Of a DNA stretch of 31,874 nucleotides, positions 23,129 through 31,224 are shown piece after piece. The notes under the pieces are model-generated. The model was given only the letters and a program-made list of their open reading frames with translations. It was not told where the DNA came from and made no database searches. Each line of letters opens with the position of its first letter. The stretch's first letter is position 1. The position numbers and the translations under genes were made by a program. Source of the stretch: CAYURR01 sp964446745 (lineage in GTDB: Bacteria; Bacillota; Clostridia; Lachnospirales; WQUN01); contig CAYURR010000013.1 in NCBI GenBank assembly GCA_964446745.1, positions 1 through 31,874 on the forward strand, read 5' to 3'.

Positions 23129-23862
23129 CCGTGATCAACGGCTTTCATTTCATTTATCAGCCGCCTAACCTCCACAATATGCGAACGCGACACATCGATA
23201 GCCTTACCGTTTGTGAGCACTATGCGATCGGCTGTGCTCTTAGCCGGATCTATGAAGCTCCTATTGACCATACTGCTTTTATGACATTGAAAGAACCTAT
23301 TCGGATGCTGTGCGGACAGCTCCGTGATGCTCTGCTTGGTTGTGTATATGCACGAGCTTGTAATGACCTTTGTACTGCCCTTGTTGCCCTCGATGTATTC
23401 GACGCTGTCGAGCGGCAGGTTATGGCTCTGCCTGTTTGTGAGCACCATCAGCACGTGCCGATCCCGCAGCTTGCCATAGCGGAAATAGATGTTTTTAATA
23501 ACGGTATGTAAACGATTATCCGTATAGTCCGTATTCAAAAATCCCGAGGGCATTATGTTAGCGTTCACGATATCAAAGATCAGCTCGTTATCGTCGGAGA
23601 TGATCACGATGTAGCAGTTCGTTATCGCGAAGCGTAGTCCCGTGATCAACGTCAAATAAGACGACGCGTTCACTGATATATCGTCGGAGATCACAAACAG
23701 GATATATCTGTTTCTGTCTACCGAGTGAATAAAATCCCAGAGTTGCGCATCACTGTCTATATATTTTAAAAAGTGTAGCTGCTGCATTTGAACGGATTTC
23801 CAAACGCTTATGGCATCTTTTATGCGTTCGGACTTTTTCCCGCACAATACAAGCGGAAGCAT
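23125..23862 (-). CDS. LytTR-domain transcriptional regulator with degenerate receiver
   Basis: The C-terminal 100 of 245 residues form a LytTR DNA-binding domain: LPLDSVEYIEGNKGSTKV, then FFQCHKSSMVNRSFI and VSRSHIVEVRRLI. The N-terminal part has receiver-like length and strand pattern (RYILFVISDD, CYIVIISDD) but lacks the paired acidic residues at the start that bind magnesium, so phosphorylation control is unlikely. No kinase gene is adjacent. It may sense a partner protein or act as a dedicated regulator of the secretion locus. The ATG at 23862 is preferred because GGGAGGA lies 5 bases upstream; a TTG at 23892 would overlap essC. It starts 19 bases after the essC stop, an unusual place for a regulator. 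Confidence 0.85.
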   Translation of the reverse strand: MLPLVLCGKKSERIKDAISVWKSVQMQQLHFLKYIDSDAQLWDFIHSVDRNRYILFVISDDISVNASSYLTLITGLRFAITNCYIVIISDDNELIFDIVNANIMPSGFLNTDYTDNRLHTVIKNIYFRYGKLRDRHVLMVLTNRQSHNLPLDSVEYIEGNKGSTKVITSSCIYTTKQSITELSAQHPNRFFQCHKSSMVNRSFIDPAKSTADRIVLTNGKAIDVSRSHIVEVRRLINEMKAVDHG

Positions 23863-23881
23863 AGCCTTCCTCCCTTCGCAC

Positions 23882-26800
23882 TCAATATGCAAGCGGCGTC
23901 ACCATAGGACGCACGACCTGCTCCGTAAACAACAATCCCCTACCAGCCGGATAAACAGCCGTCTGCAGCTTGCGGTCAAACCTATAATTCGGAAAGATCG
24001 TCGACACCTTATCGTAACCGTTACCCAAAAGTAAACCGTCGCGTTCCTTATAGATCAGCTTGTACTCTGCGCAATGCAGTTTGACCGCGCTGTCCAATAT
24101 GTCGGGGTTCAATGTGGATACCAGGCATATGTTTATGCGTTTGAGCTTGTCCAGGCATCGTCCGAATATGGGTAGGTCATCATCGGTTATCATGTTTATA
24201 AAATCATTGAAGTCGTCAATTACAATCATTACAGGCTTAAGGCTCAGCATAAAATCCCCGGCCCTGTTCTGCGCATTTCTGCTTAAAAACTCCGCACGCC
24301 TCTGTATGCGCTCAACGCAGATTTCATTTAACTGTGCAACAATACGACCGTACTCGACTTCGTCGCGCCCGTAAACTACATTGTTTCGCGTTGCATAGGC
24401 CTTTTGGCTATATGAGGCATTGTCAAATATAAACACATCAAACCCAAAGCTGAGCGCTGTCTCCGTTATCGCTGAGCAGAAATTGGACTTGCCGGATTTT
24501 GAGAAGCCACATATCGGGAAGATATGCATCTGCTCCACACTGAGCGCGACCAGGTCGATCTCCGCCACATCCATGCCTATCGGGATCCTGTTTTGCATCT
24601 TAGCGTCCTTGTACGCAGATTTTGGCAGCTCATCGATGATGATATATGGGTTCGGTATGATCGGGATATTCGGTGCGGGTTTTGTCGTGCTCGCCTGGGC
24701 GATCAGCGCATATTTTGTTTTCAATGCAGCAATGCGCTGCGCATCGTTTTCGCCCTCACTCGCCAGCGCTATCTGAAACTCTATGACCGTATCAAGCTTT
24801 GTGACACCGCGCCCGGGGGTATTCAAAGGCATGAGCACCGACGACATTGAAAACGCCGAGCTGTACTCGTATTTATCCTTTAACCTCATGGCCAGTACAT
24901 TGGTTATATTGCCCGATATCTTGGAGGGTATCGAGCCGAAGTTATTCGCGATCAACACAAAGTACATCCCATATACGCCGCCGGTTGCAACGAGCCTCGC
25001 TAACACATCGTAGCTGTCCGGATGCGCATCACGAAGTGTCGCGTAGTCATGCACAATATTGATGATCGCGGGCATCGATTTTACCTCCGTGTCCGTTATC
25101 TGTTGATAGCTTTTGTAGTTGGAGACATTTGCGAGGCTGAATTCATATTTCCTGTCCTTTAATATCTGCTCCATCACCGAGAAGAATTTATTTAGCTTTA
25201 AGCTGTCCTCGTCAAATAAAACATCCCCGACATGCGGCAGTTCATTGAAATATCCCATGCTGTGCGTAGCGAAATCCAACACATAGATATGTACCTGATC
25301 AGAGCCGTAGCTCAGTGCAATTGATGTCACGAGCGTTTGGATGAAGGTCGTCTTACCGCTGCCCGGCAATCCGTACAGCAACACATGCCCCTTATCCAAA
25401 AACGGCAACTCAAACAACGGTTGATCCTGATGCGCCGTATCGTCCAATTTTCCTATACAGGGTGCGAGCGGCCTCGGCTTATATCCGCGCGTTATCTGTG
25501 ACAGGTATATAGTCTTGTCCAATATCGGCTTCCATAGTGTTGACTTGCGATAGCCGCATTTCTCCGCGTGCGCCGCCAAGTATTCCACTATCGCGCTCAG
25601 CTGTGTCTGCTTCTCGCCCTTTGCATCTGTCTCGCGCTGACGGGACTTGACCGCGTGCGCGCCCTCATCGAGCAGCGAGACGGTCTTTTGATCGTCAGTC
25701 TCGATGAAATCCTTCGGCTCGTAAGGCGCTCCGCTATAGCCCGATTGTATCAAAGTAAAAATCTCGTTATTGCCGACCTGTACATACGCCCGGCCCGGCA
25801 CTCGTATGTCGGCGGCCTCGGGGCGTTTGAGCATATCGTTACTGTCTGTGCGGCTGAGCACGCGCAAGCAAATCCGAAACATCGAGTTCGACCATATTTC
25901 CTCGTCGACGACATTGGACGGATGCTGCGTGGCCAATATCAGATGCACACCCAGACTGCGCCCGATACGTGCAGTAGACACGAGTGCCTGCATAAACGCT
26001 TGTTGGTTGTGCTTTAGTTCCGCGAACTCGTCCGCTATGATTAATAGATGCGGCATCGGTTCGCTGATCTGCATGTTTTCAAAGCGCTCGTGGTATTTAT
26101 CGATATTGTTTACGCCCGCATTTTTAAATACCTTTTGCCGCCTGTCGAGCTCGGTCTTTAAAGTATTTAACGAGCGCTCGATCTCACTGCCCTCTAAGTT
26201 TGTGATGATGCCCGCGAGATGCGGCAGGCCCTCAAATTGGCTCGCCATACCCCCGCCCTTGTAGTCGATCAAAATAAACGAAACCTGGTTCGGGCTATAG
26301 TTAATCGCGATACTCAATATAAACGACTGTATAAACTCACTCTTACCCGAGCCGGTCATACCGGCCATCAGGCCGTGCGGTCCATGGAAGCGTTCATGGA
26401 TATTTATCATGAACGGTTTGCTTTCCGCAGACACACCGATCAGCGACTCTATACCCTCGGTAGCCTTGTTTGATTCCCAACGCTTCGGCACATTCAGTTC
26501 CTCTATGTTCGCGGCGTTATACATGGCCAGGAACGATAGCTTTTCGGGGACATTCGCGTTTTCGGAGGTGTTTATGAGCCTCGTGGAAAACAATGTTCGC
26601 GCCATACGGTCAAAATCCACCTTGCTTACATCATCGCGCGTGAACATACGCATGCGGTTCGATGCGTCGTTGTTTGTATAGATGCTGTTTTCGGCGGATG
26701 TGTTCTGGATGATGATATCGGTCTTTTGCGGCAGCAAATTGAATGTATTGGCCAAGTATATAAAGGAAATGCCATAGTATTCGTCATACTCGAGCATCTT

Positions 26801-28516
26801 TAGCGCGATCGGTGTGTCCTCCATCAGATCCTCCGATAACGCGAACACTATATAATGCGGCAGCAATATCACATCGCGGGCCTCACGCGCGCCGACGCGC
26901 CTTACATTGTGGTCGATATTTTTAGAATTTTCCTTCCTGTTTTCATAAAGCTTGTCCAGAAACGAAAACACCTCATATGCACCGGTCTTTGTAGATGCGA
27001 TAAAACGCTCGGCCTTGTCGGAGGTAAAGCAGTGCGGCAACCACTTAACGAAGTTCCAGAAGCCGTATTCCTCGGGATTGATGATAAAAATGAGCTTGAC
27101 TTCTTCATAGCTGTAGTTCGCGCATATCTGCAGGATCATCGCCTTTATCTGTGCGATATTGGCCGCACGTGTGCCCGTTATGCCCACGATGTAGTTATCA
27201 AACAACGACACCGATACCGGTACATCGATGATATGCTCAAACTTGTGAAACAAGATCTGAGCGTATTTACGCATCGGATCGCTGACCAGCGTGAAGCTCT
27301 CCTTCGGGGTCTCTATCTCTATCGTGGACTTCCTGACCCCAACACCTATCCGGATGTCCAAAAAGTCCTGTTGATATGCACTCTTGTTCCACAGCAGCGT
27401 ATTGTTTTGCATGGTCTTGTCCTTGAACGTCGTGACCTCATATGCACGCTCGATATCAAAATACCGCTCGTGCAATAACGCCCTGTTTTCTTGGTGCTTC
27501 TTTATAAGATATTTATTGAGCGCATCGATATAACGCTTGTATTTGGTTACGCGCTTGTGCTCATCACGGGTATTTTTATTATTTTGGTAGCGCCTTAAAA
27601 GCAGCGGCATCACAACCGTGCCTATCGCGCTGCCCACGATCATTAATAGCGATGCATATAACATCACGGGGTTTTGGGAATTTTGCGAGCGCAGCATTAC
27701 GCTGAACAGCATGACAAGAAACATCGAACCCGAAGCGCCGATGGTTAAAATCATCGGCGTACCGTTCGGCTCGTGCTTTGGAGGGGGAGGGTCTATAGGT
27801 ACGGCACCCTCATACAGCCTCGGAAACACCCTATAGGACGGCTGGAAATACTCGTCGGAGGGTGGCTCTTGGTTTGTATGGGGCTGTTCTTTTTTATGTT
27901 CGTATGTTGGGAGATTGATAATAGGAAGGATACTCGGGCATGCGCTGACGGCTATGATATCGTCCAGATACACCATGCACACATCATGAATAAGCACGAT
28001 ATCGCCGGAGCAAAGCTCAGCGGATTTTATTTTTGTGCCGTTTAAATAGATTGTACAATCGTTTTCCGCATCCAGCATAACGCGCTCGGTGTGACGCTTA
28101 TATGTAGCGCATAACAACTCGGATCTATTGACACCGCCGAGCTGCAATACGCCCTTGTCTGTTTTAAAGATATTGAACGAGGACGTGGAGGAGCATTTGA
28201 TCGAACGCGTATATTCACGCTCGAGTTGAAACGCGTGAATGTCTATATCCATTTCTGCGCGCTTGTGCCATATATGCAGTGTGCCCTGTTCCAATGCCCA
28301 TGAGTGATTGTCATCGGCATGGCTCAGATGTGAGTATTTTGGATCGATACTCCATATGCCGTTTGACGCGCAAAATCGCAGTATGATGCTATGTTTGCCC
28401 GTGGTCTCAGAGGGAGGGATCATCACAAACTCCTCCCGTTCCATTTCATCGGGCAAGATGACGCGTTTGACTACATGATTGCAATATATATGTACAAGAA
28501 ACGCATTTATCCGCAT
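23882..28516 (-). CDS. essC: EssC-like FHA/FtsK-SpoIIIE ATPase of a type VII secretion system
   Basis: This motor drives export of WXG100 substrates. The protein (1544 residues from the ATG at 28516, with AAGGCGG 7 bases upstream) has the full EssC plan. An N-terminal region of about 190 residues carries FHA-like segments (TIYLNGTKIKSAELCSGDIVLI). Two membrane helices lie at about 256-275 and 285-308, then three FtsK-type ATPase domains follow. Walker A motifs are GMTGSGKS (719-726), GLPGSGKT (1049-1056) and GFSKSGKS (1337-1344). Walker B is clear in domain 1 (LLIIADEFAEL, about 824-834) and domain 3 (VMIVIDDFNDF, about 1429-1439). In domain 2 it reads IINIVHDYA, a weaker form. It is the first gene of a long minus-strand train. 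EssA, EssB and EsaA were not found nearby. Confidence 0.95.
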   Translation of the reverse strand: MRINAFLVHIYCNHVVKRVILPDEMEREEFVMIPPSETTGKHSIILRFCASNGIWSIDPKYSHLSHADDNHSWALEQGTLHIWHKRAEMDIDIHAFQLEREYTRSIKCSSTSSFNIFKTDKGVLQLGGVNRSELLCATYKRHTERVMLDAENDCTIYLNGTKIKSAELCSGDIVLIHDVCMVYLDDIIAVSACPSILPIINLPTYEHKKEQPHTNQEPPSDEYFQPSYRVFPRLYEGAVPIDPPPPKHEPNGTPMILTIGASGSMFLVMLFSVMLRSQNSQNPVMLYASLLMIVGSAIGTVVMPLLLRRYQNNKNTRDEHKRVTKYKRYIDALNKYLIKKHQENRALLHERYFDIERAYEVTTFKDKTMQNNTLLWNKSAYQQDFLDIRIGVGVRKSTIEIETPKESFTLVSDPMRKYAQILFHKFEHIIDVPVSVSLFDNYIVGITGTRAANIAQIKAMILQICANYSYEEVKLIFIINPEEYGFWNFVKWLPHCFTSDKAERFIASTKTGAYEVFSFLDKLYENRKENSKNIDHNVRRVGAREARDVILLPHYIVFALSEDLMEDTPIALKMLEYDEYYGISFIYLANTFNLLPQKTDIIIQNTSAENSIYTNNDASNRMRMFTRDDVSKVDFDRMARTLFSTRLINTSENANVPEKLSFLAMYNAANIEELNVPKRWESNKATEGIESLIGVSAESKPFMINIHERFHGPHGLMAGMTGSGKSEFIQSFILSIAINYSPNQVSFILIDYKGGGMASQFEGLPHLAGIITNLEGSEIERSLNTLKTELDRRQKVFKNAGVNNIDKYHERFENMQISEPMPHLLIIADEFAELKHNQQAFMQALVSTARIGRSLGVHLILATQHPSNVVDEEIWSNSMFRICLRVLSRTDSNDMLKRPEAADIRVPGRAYVQVGNNEIFTLIQSGYSGAPYEPKDFIETDDQKTVSLLDEGAHAVKSRQRETDAKGEKQTQLSAIVEYLAAHAEKCGYRKSTLWKPILDKTIYLSQITRGYKPRPLAPCIGKLDDTAHQDQPLFELPFLDKGHVLLYGLPGSGKTTFIQTLVTSIALSYGSDQVHIYVLDFATHSMGYFNELPHVGDVLFDEDSLKLNKFFSVMEQILKDRKYEFSLANVSNYKSYQQITDTEVKSMPAIINIVHDYATLRDAHPDSYDVLARLVATGGVYGMYFVLIANNFGSIPSKISGNITNVLAMRLKDKYEYSSAFSMSSVLMPLNTPGRGVTKLDTVIEFQIALASEGENDAQRIAALKTKYALIAQASTTKPAPNIPIIPNPYIIIDELPKSAYKDAKMQNRIPIGMDVAEIDLVALSVEQMHIFPICGFSKSGKSNFCSAITETALSFGFDVFIFDNASYSQKAYATRNNVVYGRDEVEYGRIVAQLNEICVERIQRRAEFLSRNAQNRAGDFMLSLKPVMIVIDDFNDFINMITDDDLPIFGRCLDKLKRINICLVSTLNPDILDSAVKLHCAEYKLIYKERDGLLLGNGYDKVSTIFPNYRFDRKLQTAVYPAGRGLLFTEQVVRPMVTPLAY

Positions 28517-28580
28517 AGCGCACCGCCTTGACGTAGGTTTTGTTGAATGGTTACAGTGAACGCATGTTAAAACGATTCCT

Positions 28581-28610
28581 ATTCTAACACATTTAACAAT
28601 TCCTATGCAA
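28581..28610 (-). promoter_or_regulatory. Candidate promoter of the secretion operon
   Basis: On the minus strand TTGCAT (28605-28610) and TAGAAT (28581-28586) are 18 bases apart, with a leader of roughly 58 bases before essC. The same -35 hexamer and spacing occur in the nagA promoter candidate. It lies in a 317-base gap that also holds the terminator at 28633-28681. Confidence 0.45.
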
Positions 28611-28632
28611 ATGTATGACACATTTTGGCATT

Positions 28633-28681
28633 AAAAAGGAGCTGCCGCGAAGCAAAACCCTGTTTGCTTTTCAGTAGCTCC
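28633..28681 (-). terminator. Intrinsic terminator downstream of cardiolipin synthase
   Basis: On the minus strand GGAGCT...AGCTCC closes an outer stem. An inner seven-pair stem AAGCAAA/TTTGCTT has a CAGGGT loop, with an internal loop between the stems. TTTTT (complement of 28633-28637) follows. It ends the cls transcript before the essC promoter. Confidence 0.7.
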
Positions 28682-28682
28682 A

Positions 28683-28808
28683 TTGGTCTTTCTGCCGTAT
28701 GAGAACAGACATGCGATAACACAGATCGGGCCTGCTGCGACATGGGGGATCGTTACATGCCTGATAAGTGTTATCGCTGCCTATTCCCAAATTTCGGCCG
28801 GTGTTTAA
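28683..28808 (+). other. Short plus-strand open frame, possible membrane-protein relic
   Basis: A TTG-started frame of 41 codons runs between the terminator and the cls stop. It reads like the end of a membrane protein (LPYENRHAITQIG, then TWGIVTCLISVIAAYSQISA). It has no ribosome site and no upstream coding part. It may be a remnant of a deleted gene or chance; the rest of this gap shows nothing else. Confidence 0.2.
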
Positions 28809-28833
28809 AAAACGGAAAAGTCTTTCGTCTATA

Positions 28834-30348
28834 CTACGCCAACGGCGCAATAAACCTGCATAATGACTCCATGAAGTAATGAGCTTTGCCGCGTTTTTTA
28901 TAGTTTTCGAGCATCAGTTCCTTGCATTGCTTAGCATCCTTGAGGAAGGTCTGCTTGCATGTAAGCGCGAATTCCTCATTATAGACCATCGTATTGACCT
29001 CATAGTCGAGTTTAAAGCTGCGTATATCAAAATTGGTGGTGCCTATACTTGAGACCTGATCGTCTATTACAAATGTTTTAGAATGCAAAAAACCCGGGTG
29101 TATGTAAACGCGTATGCCATTTTCGAGTAATTCCTGGACATACGAGAGCGTGACATAGTAAACGAATTTTTTGTCCGGGATGCCGGGTAGCATCACACGT
29201 ACATCAACGCCGGACTGGGCGGCTATACGCAACGAATCCATGAGCCCTTGATCGGGTACGAAATAAGGTGTCTGGATATACAGGTATTCCCTTGCGGACG
29301 TGATGATCTTCATATAACTGTCGCGGTGTGTGGCATAGTGATTGTCAGGCCCGCACGAGATGATTTGAACCCCGCTTTTACCCTTTTCATCGGGTTCGTG
29401 GAAATATTTCCCAAGAAATGTCTCTATCGGCAACTCCGATATCTTTTGCCCGATGTATTTTTTATTTTGCTTTTCGAGGAATACCCAGTCCTCAAAGAAC
29501 CGCAGCTGCATCTCCGACACTGCCGAACCGGTTACGCGGATCGAGGTATCGCGCCAAGGCGACATCTTTGGATACAGCCCGAGATAATCATCACCGATGT
29601 TTATACCGCCTGTATAAGCGATCCTGCCGTCTATGACTACCACCTTTCGATGCAGACGGTAGTTTACACTCAGTAGAGTAGATACAAGCGACGGCAGAAA
29701 CTTCTGCACCTGCCCGCCGTTTTTTACTATCGGATCGAAGTCCTTAAGCCTTACGGTATAGTCGCCAAGTGCATCGTATACAACCTTTACCTCAACGCCC
29801 TGCGCGGCCTTCTTTGCCAATAGCTCGATAAGGTCTCTTCCGATCTTATCCTTTGTCTTGAATATGAAGTATAGTACATTGATGCTTTCCTTTGCCTCGC
29901 TTATTTCCTTAAACATCAACGGGAATTTCTCTTGGCCGTCGACCAAAAGCTTCGCGGTGTTGTCCTCGGTAAAAAAGCAGCGTGAAGCCACCGAATTCAT
30001 CAATATCATGTCCTTAAACCTTGCGGTCTTGGGATCCTGTATCGCTATCCGGTCATCCTTAAACGCATCTTTTTTGAAAGCCTCAATGCTTATCTGTAAC
30101 AGCTTATGATAATATTCCTCGATCTTGCCCATATTGTACTTCCTGCTCATGACCTCTAGCTTTGAGGTGCTGCCAAAAAAGAAGTACAGTATAAACCCAA
30201 CTAACGGCAAAAATATGAGCACGAGCAACCAAGCGAAGGTGACGCTCATGTCCTTTCTCGAAAAAAATACTAAACCGATGATGGATAATATATTCGCGAC
30301 ATAGATAAACAACGGTACGATGACCGATATCGCGTTACCCATGACCAC
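28834..30348 (-). CDS. cls: Cardiolipin synthase
   Basis: The membrane enzyme condenses two phosphatidylglycerol molecules to cardiolipin and glycerol. The 504-residue protein has two N-terminal membrane helices (about 7-29 and 36-58) and two phospholipase-D motifs: HRKVVVID with His233, Lys235 and Asp240, and HSKTFVID with His422, Lys424 and Asp429. Each is followed by the usual Gly/Asn segment (GGINIGDDY, GTTNFDIRS). Length and layout are typical of bacterial Cls. The start is a GTG at 30348, six bases after AGGAG; an ATG two codons on is possible. It follows the response regulator gene by 54 bases. Confidence 0.95.
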   Translation of the reverse strand: MVMGNAISVIVPLFIYVANILSIIGLVFFSRKDMSVTFAWLLVLIFLPLVGFILYFFFGSTSKLEVMSRKYNMGKIEEYYHKLLQISIEAFKKDAFKDDRIAIQDPKTARFKDMILMNSVASRCFFTEDNTAKLLVDGQEKFPLMFKEISEAKESINVLYFIFKTKDKIGRDLIELLAKKAAQGVEVKVVYDALGDYTVRLKDFDPIVKNGGQVQKFLPSLVSTLLSVNYRLHRKVVVIDGRIAYTGGINIGDDYLGLYPKMSPWRDTSIRVTGSAVSEMQLRFFEDWVFLEKQNKKYIGQKISELPIETFLGKYFHEPDEKGKSGVQIISCGPDNHYATHRDSYMKIITSAREYLYIQTPYFVPDQGLMDSLRIAAQSGVDVRVMLPGIPDKKFVYYVTLSYVQELLENGIRVYIHPGFLHSKTFVIDDQVSSIGTTNFDIRSFKLDYEVNTMVYNEEFALTCKQTFLKDAKQCKELMLENYKKRGKAHYFMESLCRFIAPLA

Positions 30349-30369
30349 ACCCCGCTCCTAATAATTCTT

Positions 30370-30375
30370 ATTATA
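30370..30375 (-). promoter_or_regulatory. Possible -10 box of a cls promoter
   Basis: A perfect TATAAT on the minus strand lies in the 54-base gap between the response regulator and cls. No convincing -35 box is found at the right distance, so cls may be mainly transcribed from upstream. Confidence 0.25.
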
Positions 30376-30402
30376 GATTCCAATGGACGTTCAAAGGACA
30401 CT

Positions 30403-31203
30403 TTATTTGAAATATGCACGTTCACTTAAAAAACCTGTCGTAAATTCTGCCCAGCTGTAGTTGGTCATGTACTCACCGTGAAATGCATTGATCGCAAATA
30501 CATCCCCCTCTAAGAACTTATAATAGTCGCAATCAAACATAGACGTGTCTACCGACAGGCTGTTCCAGCTCTTTATCACAATATCTTGCGCGTCTGCAAC
30601 ACGTAACGACTTCATCATATACAGCACGATGTTTTGTATCTGGTTCTTTAGAGAGCGATTATAGTCCTTGTTTTCCCATAGCACGGTGGCTATCTGGCCT
30701 ATCGTAGAGCTCGCGCCCTTCCTGTCAACCAAAAACGCCAGCAGCTCCTTTGACTTTGCACGCGAAAAAAACAGCGGCTTGTCATCGACAAACACCTCAA
30801 AACTCCCAAATGTCTGAATGCGTATGCGCTTTCGATTGCCCACCGGTACCGGATTACGTAGGTTCGTTATCTCGTCGATGATATCCTCCCTCGATACGGG
30901 CTTCATCAAATAGCCGCTGGCCCTGAGCTTTATAGCATCCCTAGCATATTCTGTATGGCCTGTGACGAAGATAATATTGATCAGCGGGTTAATTTCCTTC
31001 AATTGCTTTGCAAGCGATATCCCGTTTATGCCCCTCATCTCTATATCCAAAAACGCTATGTCCGTCGGGTTATTCTGTACATGTTTTACGGCTTTATCCG
31101 GCTCTGTAAATGCTTGTACACTAAACCTCGGGTCCGCGAGCTTTATTTCATGTTCAAGTATCTGCAATGCCAATCTCTCATCATCAACAGCTATGATATT
31201 CAT
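30403..31203 (-). CDS. Response regulator with SARP-like winged-helix output domain
   Basis: The 266-residue protein has a complete receiver domain: acidic pair Asp7-Asp8, phospho-acceptor Asp53 in FLDIEMRG, Thr81 in FVTGHT, and Lys101 in YLMKPVSRED. The output half (from about 125) opens with IRIQTFGSFEVFVDDKPL and RAKSKELLAFLVDRKG, the winged-helix form of SARP/OmpR-like regulators that lead into a bacterial transcriptional activation domain. Here only about 60 residues follow, so that domain is short. It acts in the cytoplasm on unknown promoters. No histidine kinase is adjacent. The LytS-type kinase at 4740-6533 is also without a partner, and this receiver type pairs with such kinases. 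It starts 21 bases after recO, with GGGGGGA as ribosome site. Confidence 0.9.
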   Translation of the reverse strand: MNIIAVDDERLALQILEHEIKLADPRFSVQAFTEPDKAVKHVQNNPTDIAFLDIEMRGINGISLAKQLKEINPLINIIFVTGHTEYARDAIKLRASGYLMKPVSREDIIDEITNLRNPVPVGNRKRIRIQTFGSFEVFVDDKPLFFSRAKSKELLAFLVDRKGASSTIGQIATVLWENKDYNRSLKNQIQNIVLYMMKSLRVADAQDIVIKSWNSLSVDTSMFDCDYYKFLEGDVFAINAFHGEYMTNYSWAEFTTGFLSERAYFK

Positions 31204-31224
31204 CCGACTGTCCCCCCGAACAAC

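Noticed and set aside
26855..27478. 207-codon plus-strand frame opposite essC
   Set aside because: It lies wholly within the EssC coding region; the essC frame carries the conserved motifs.
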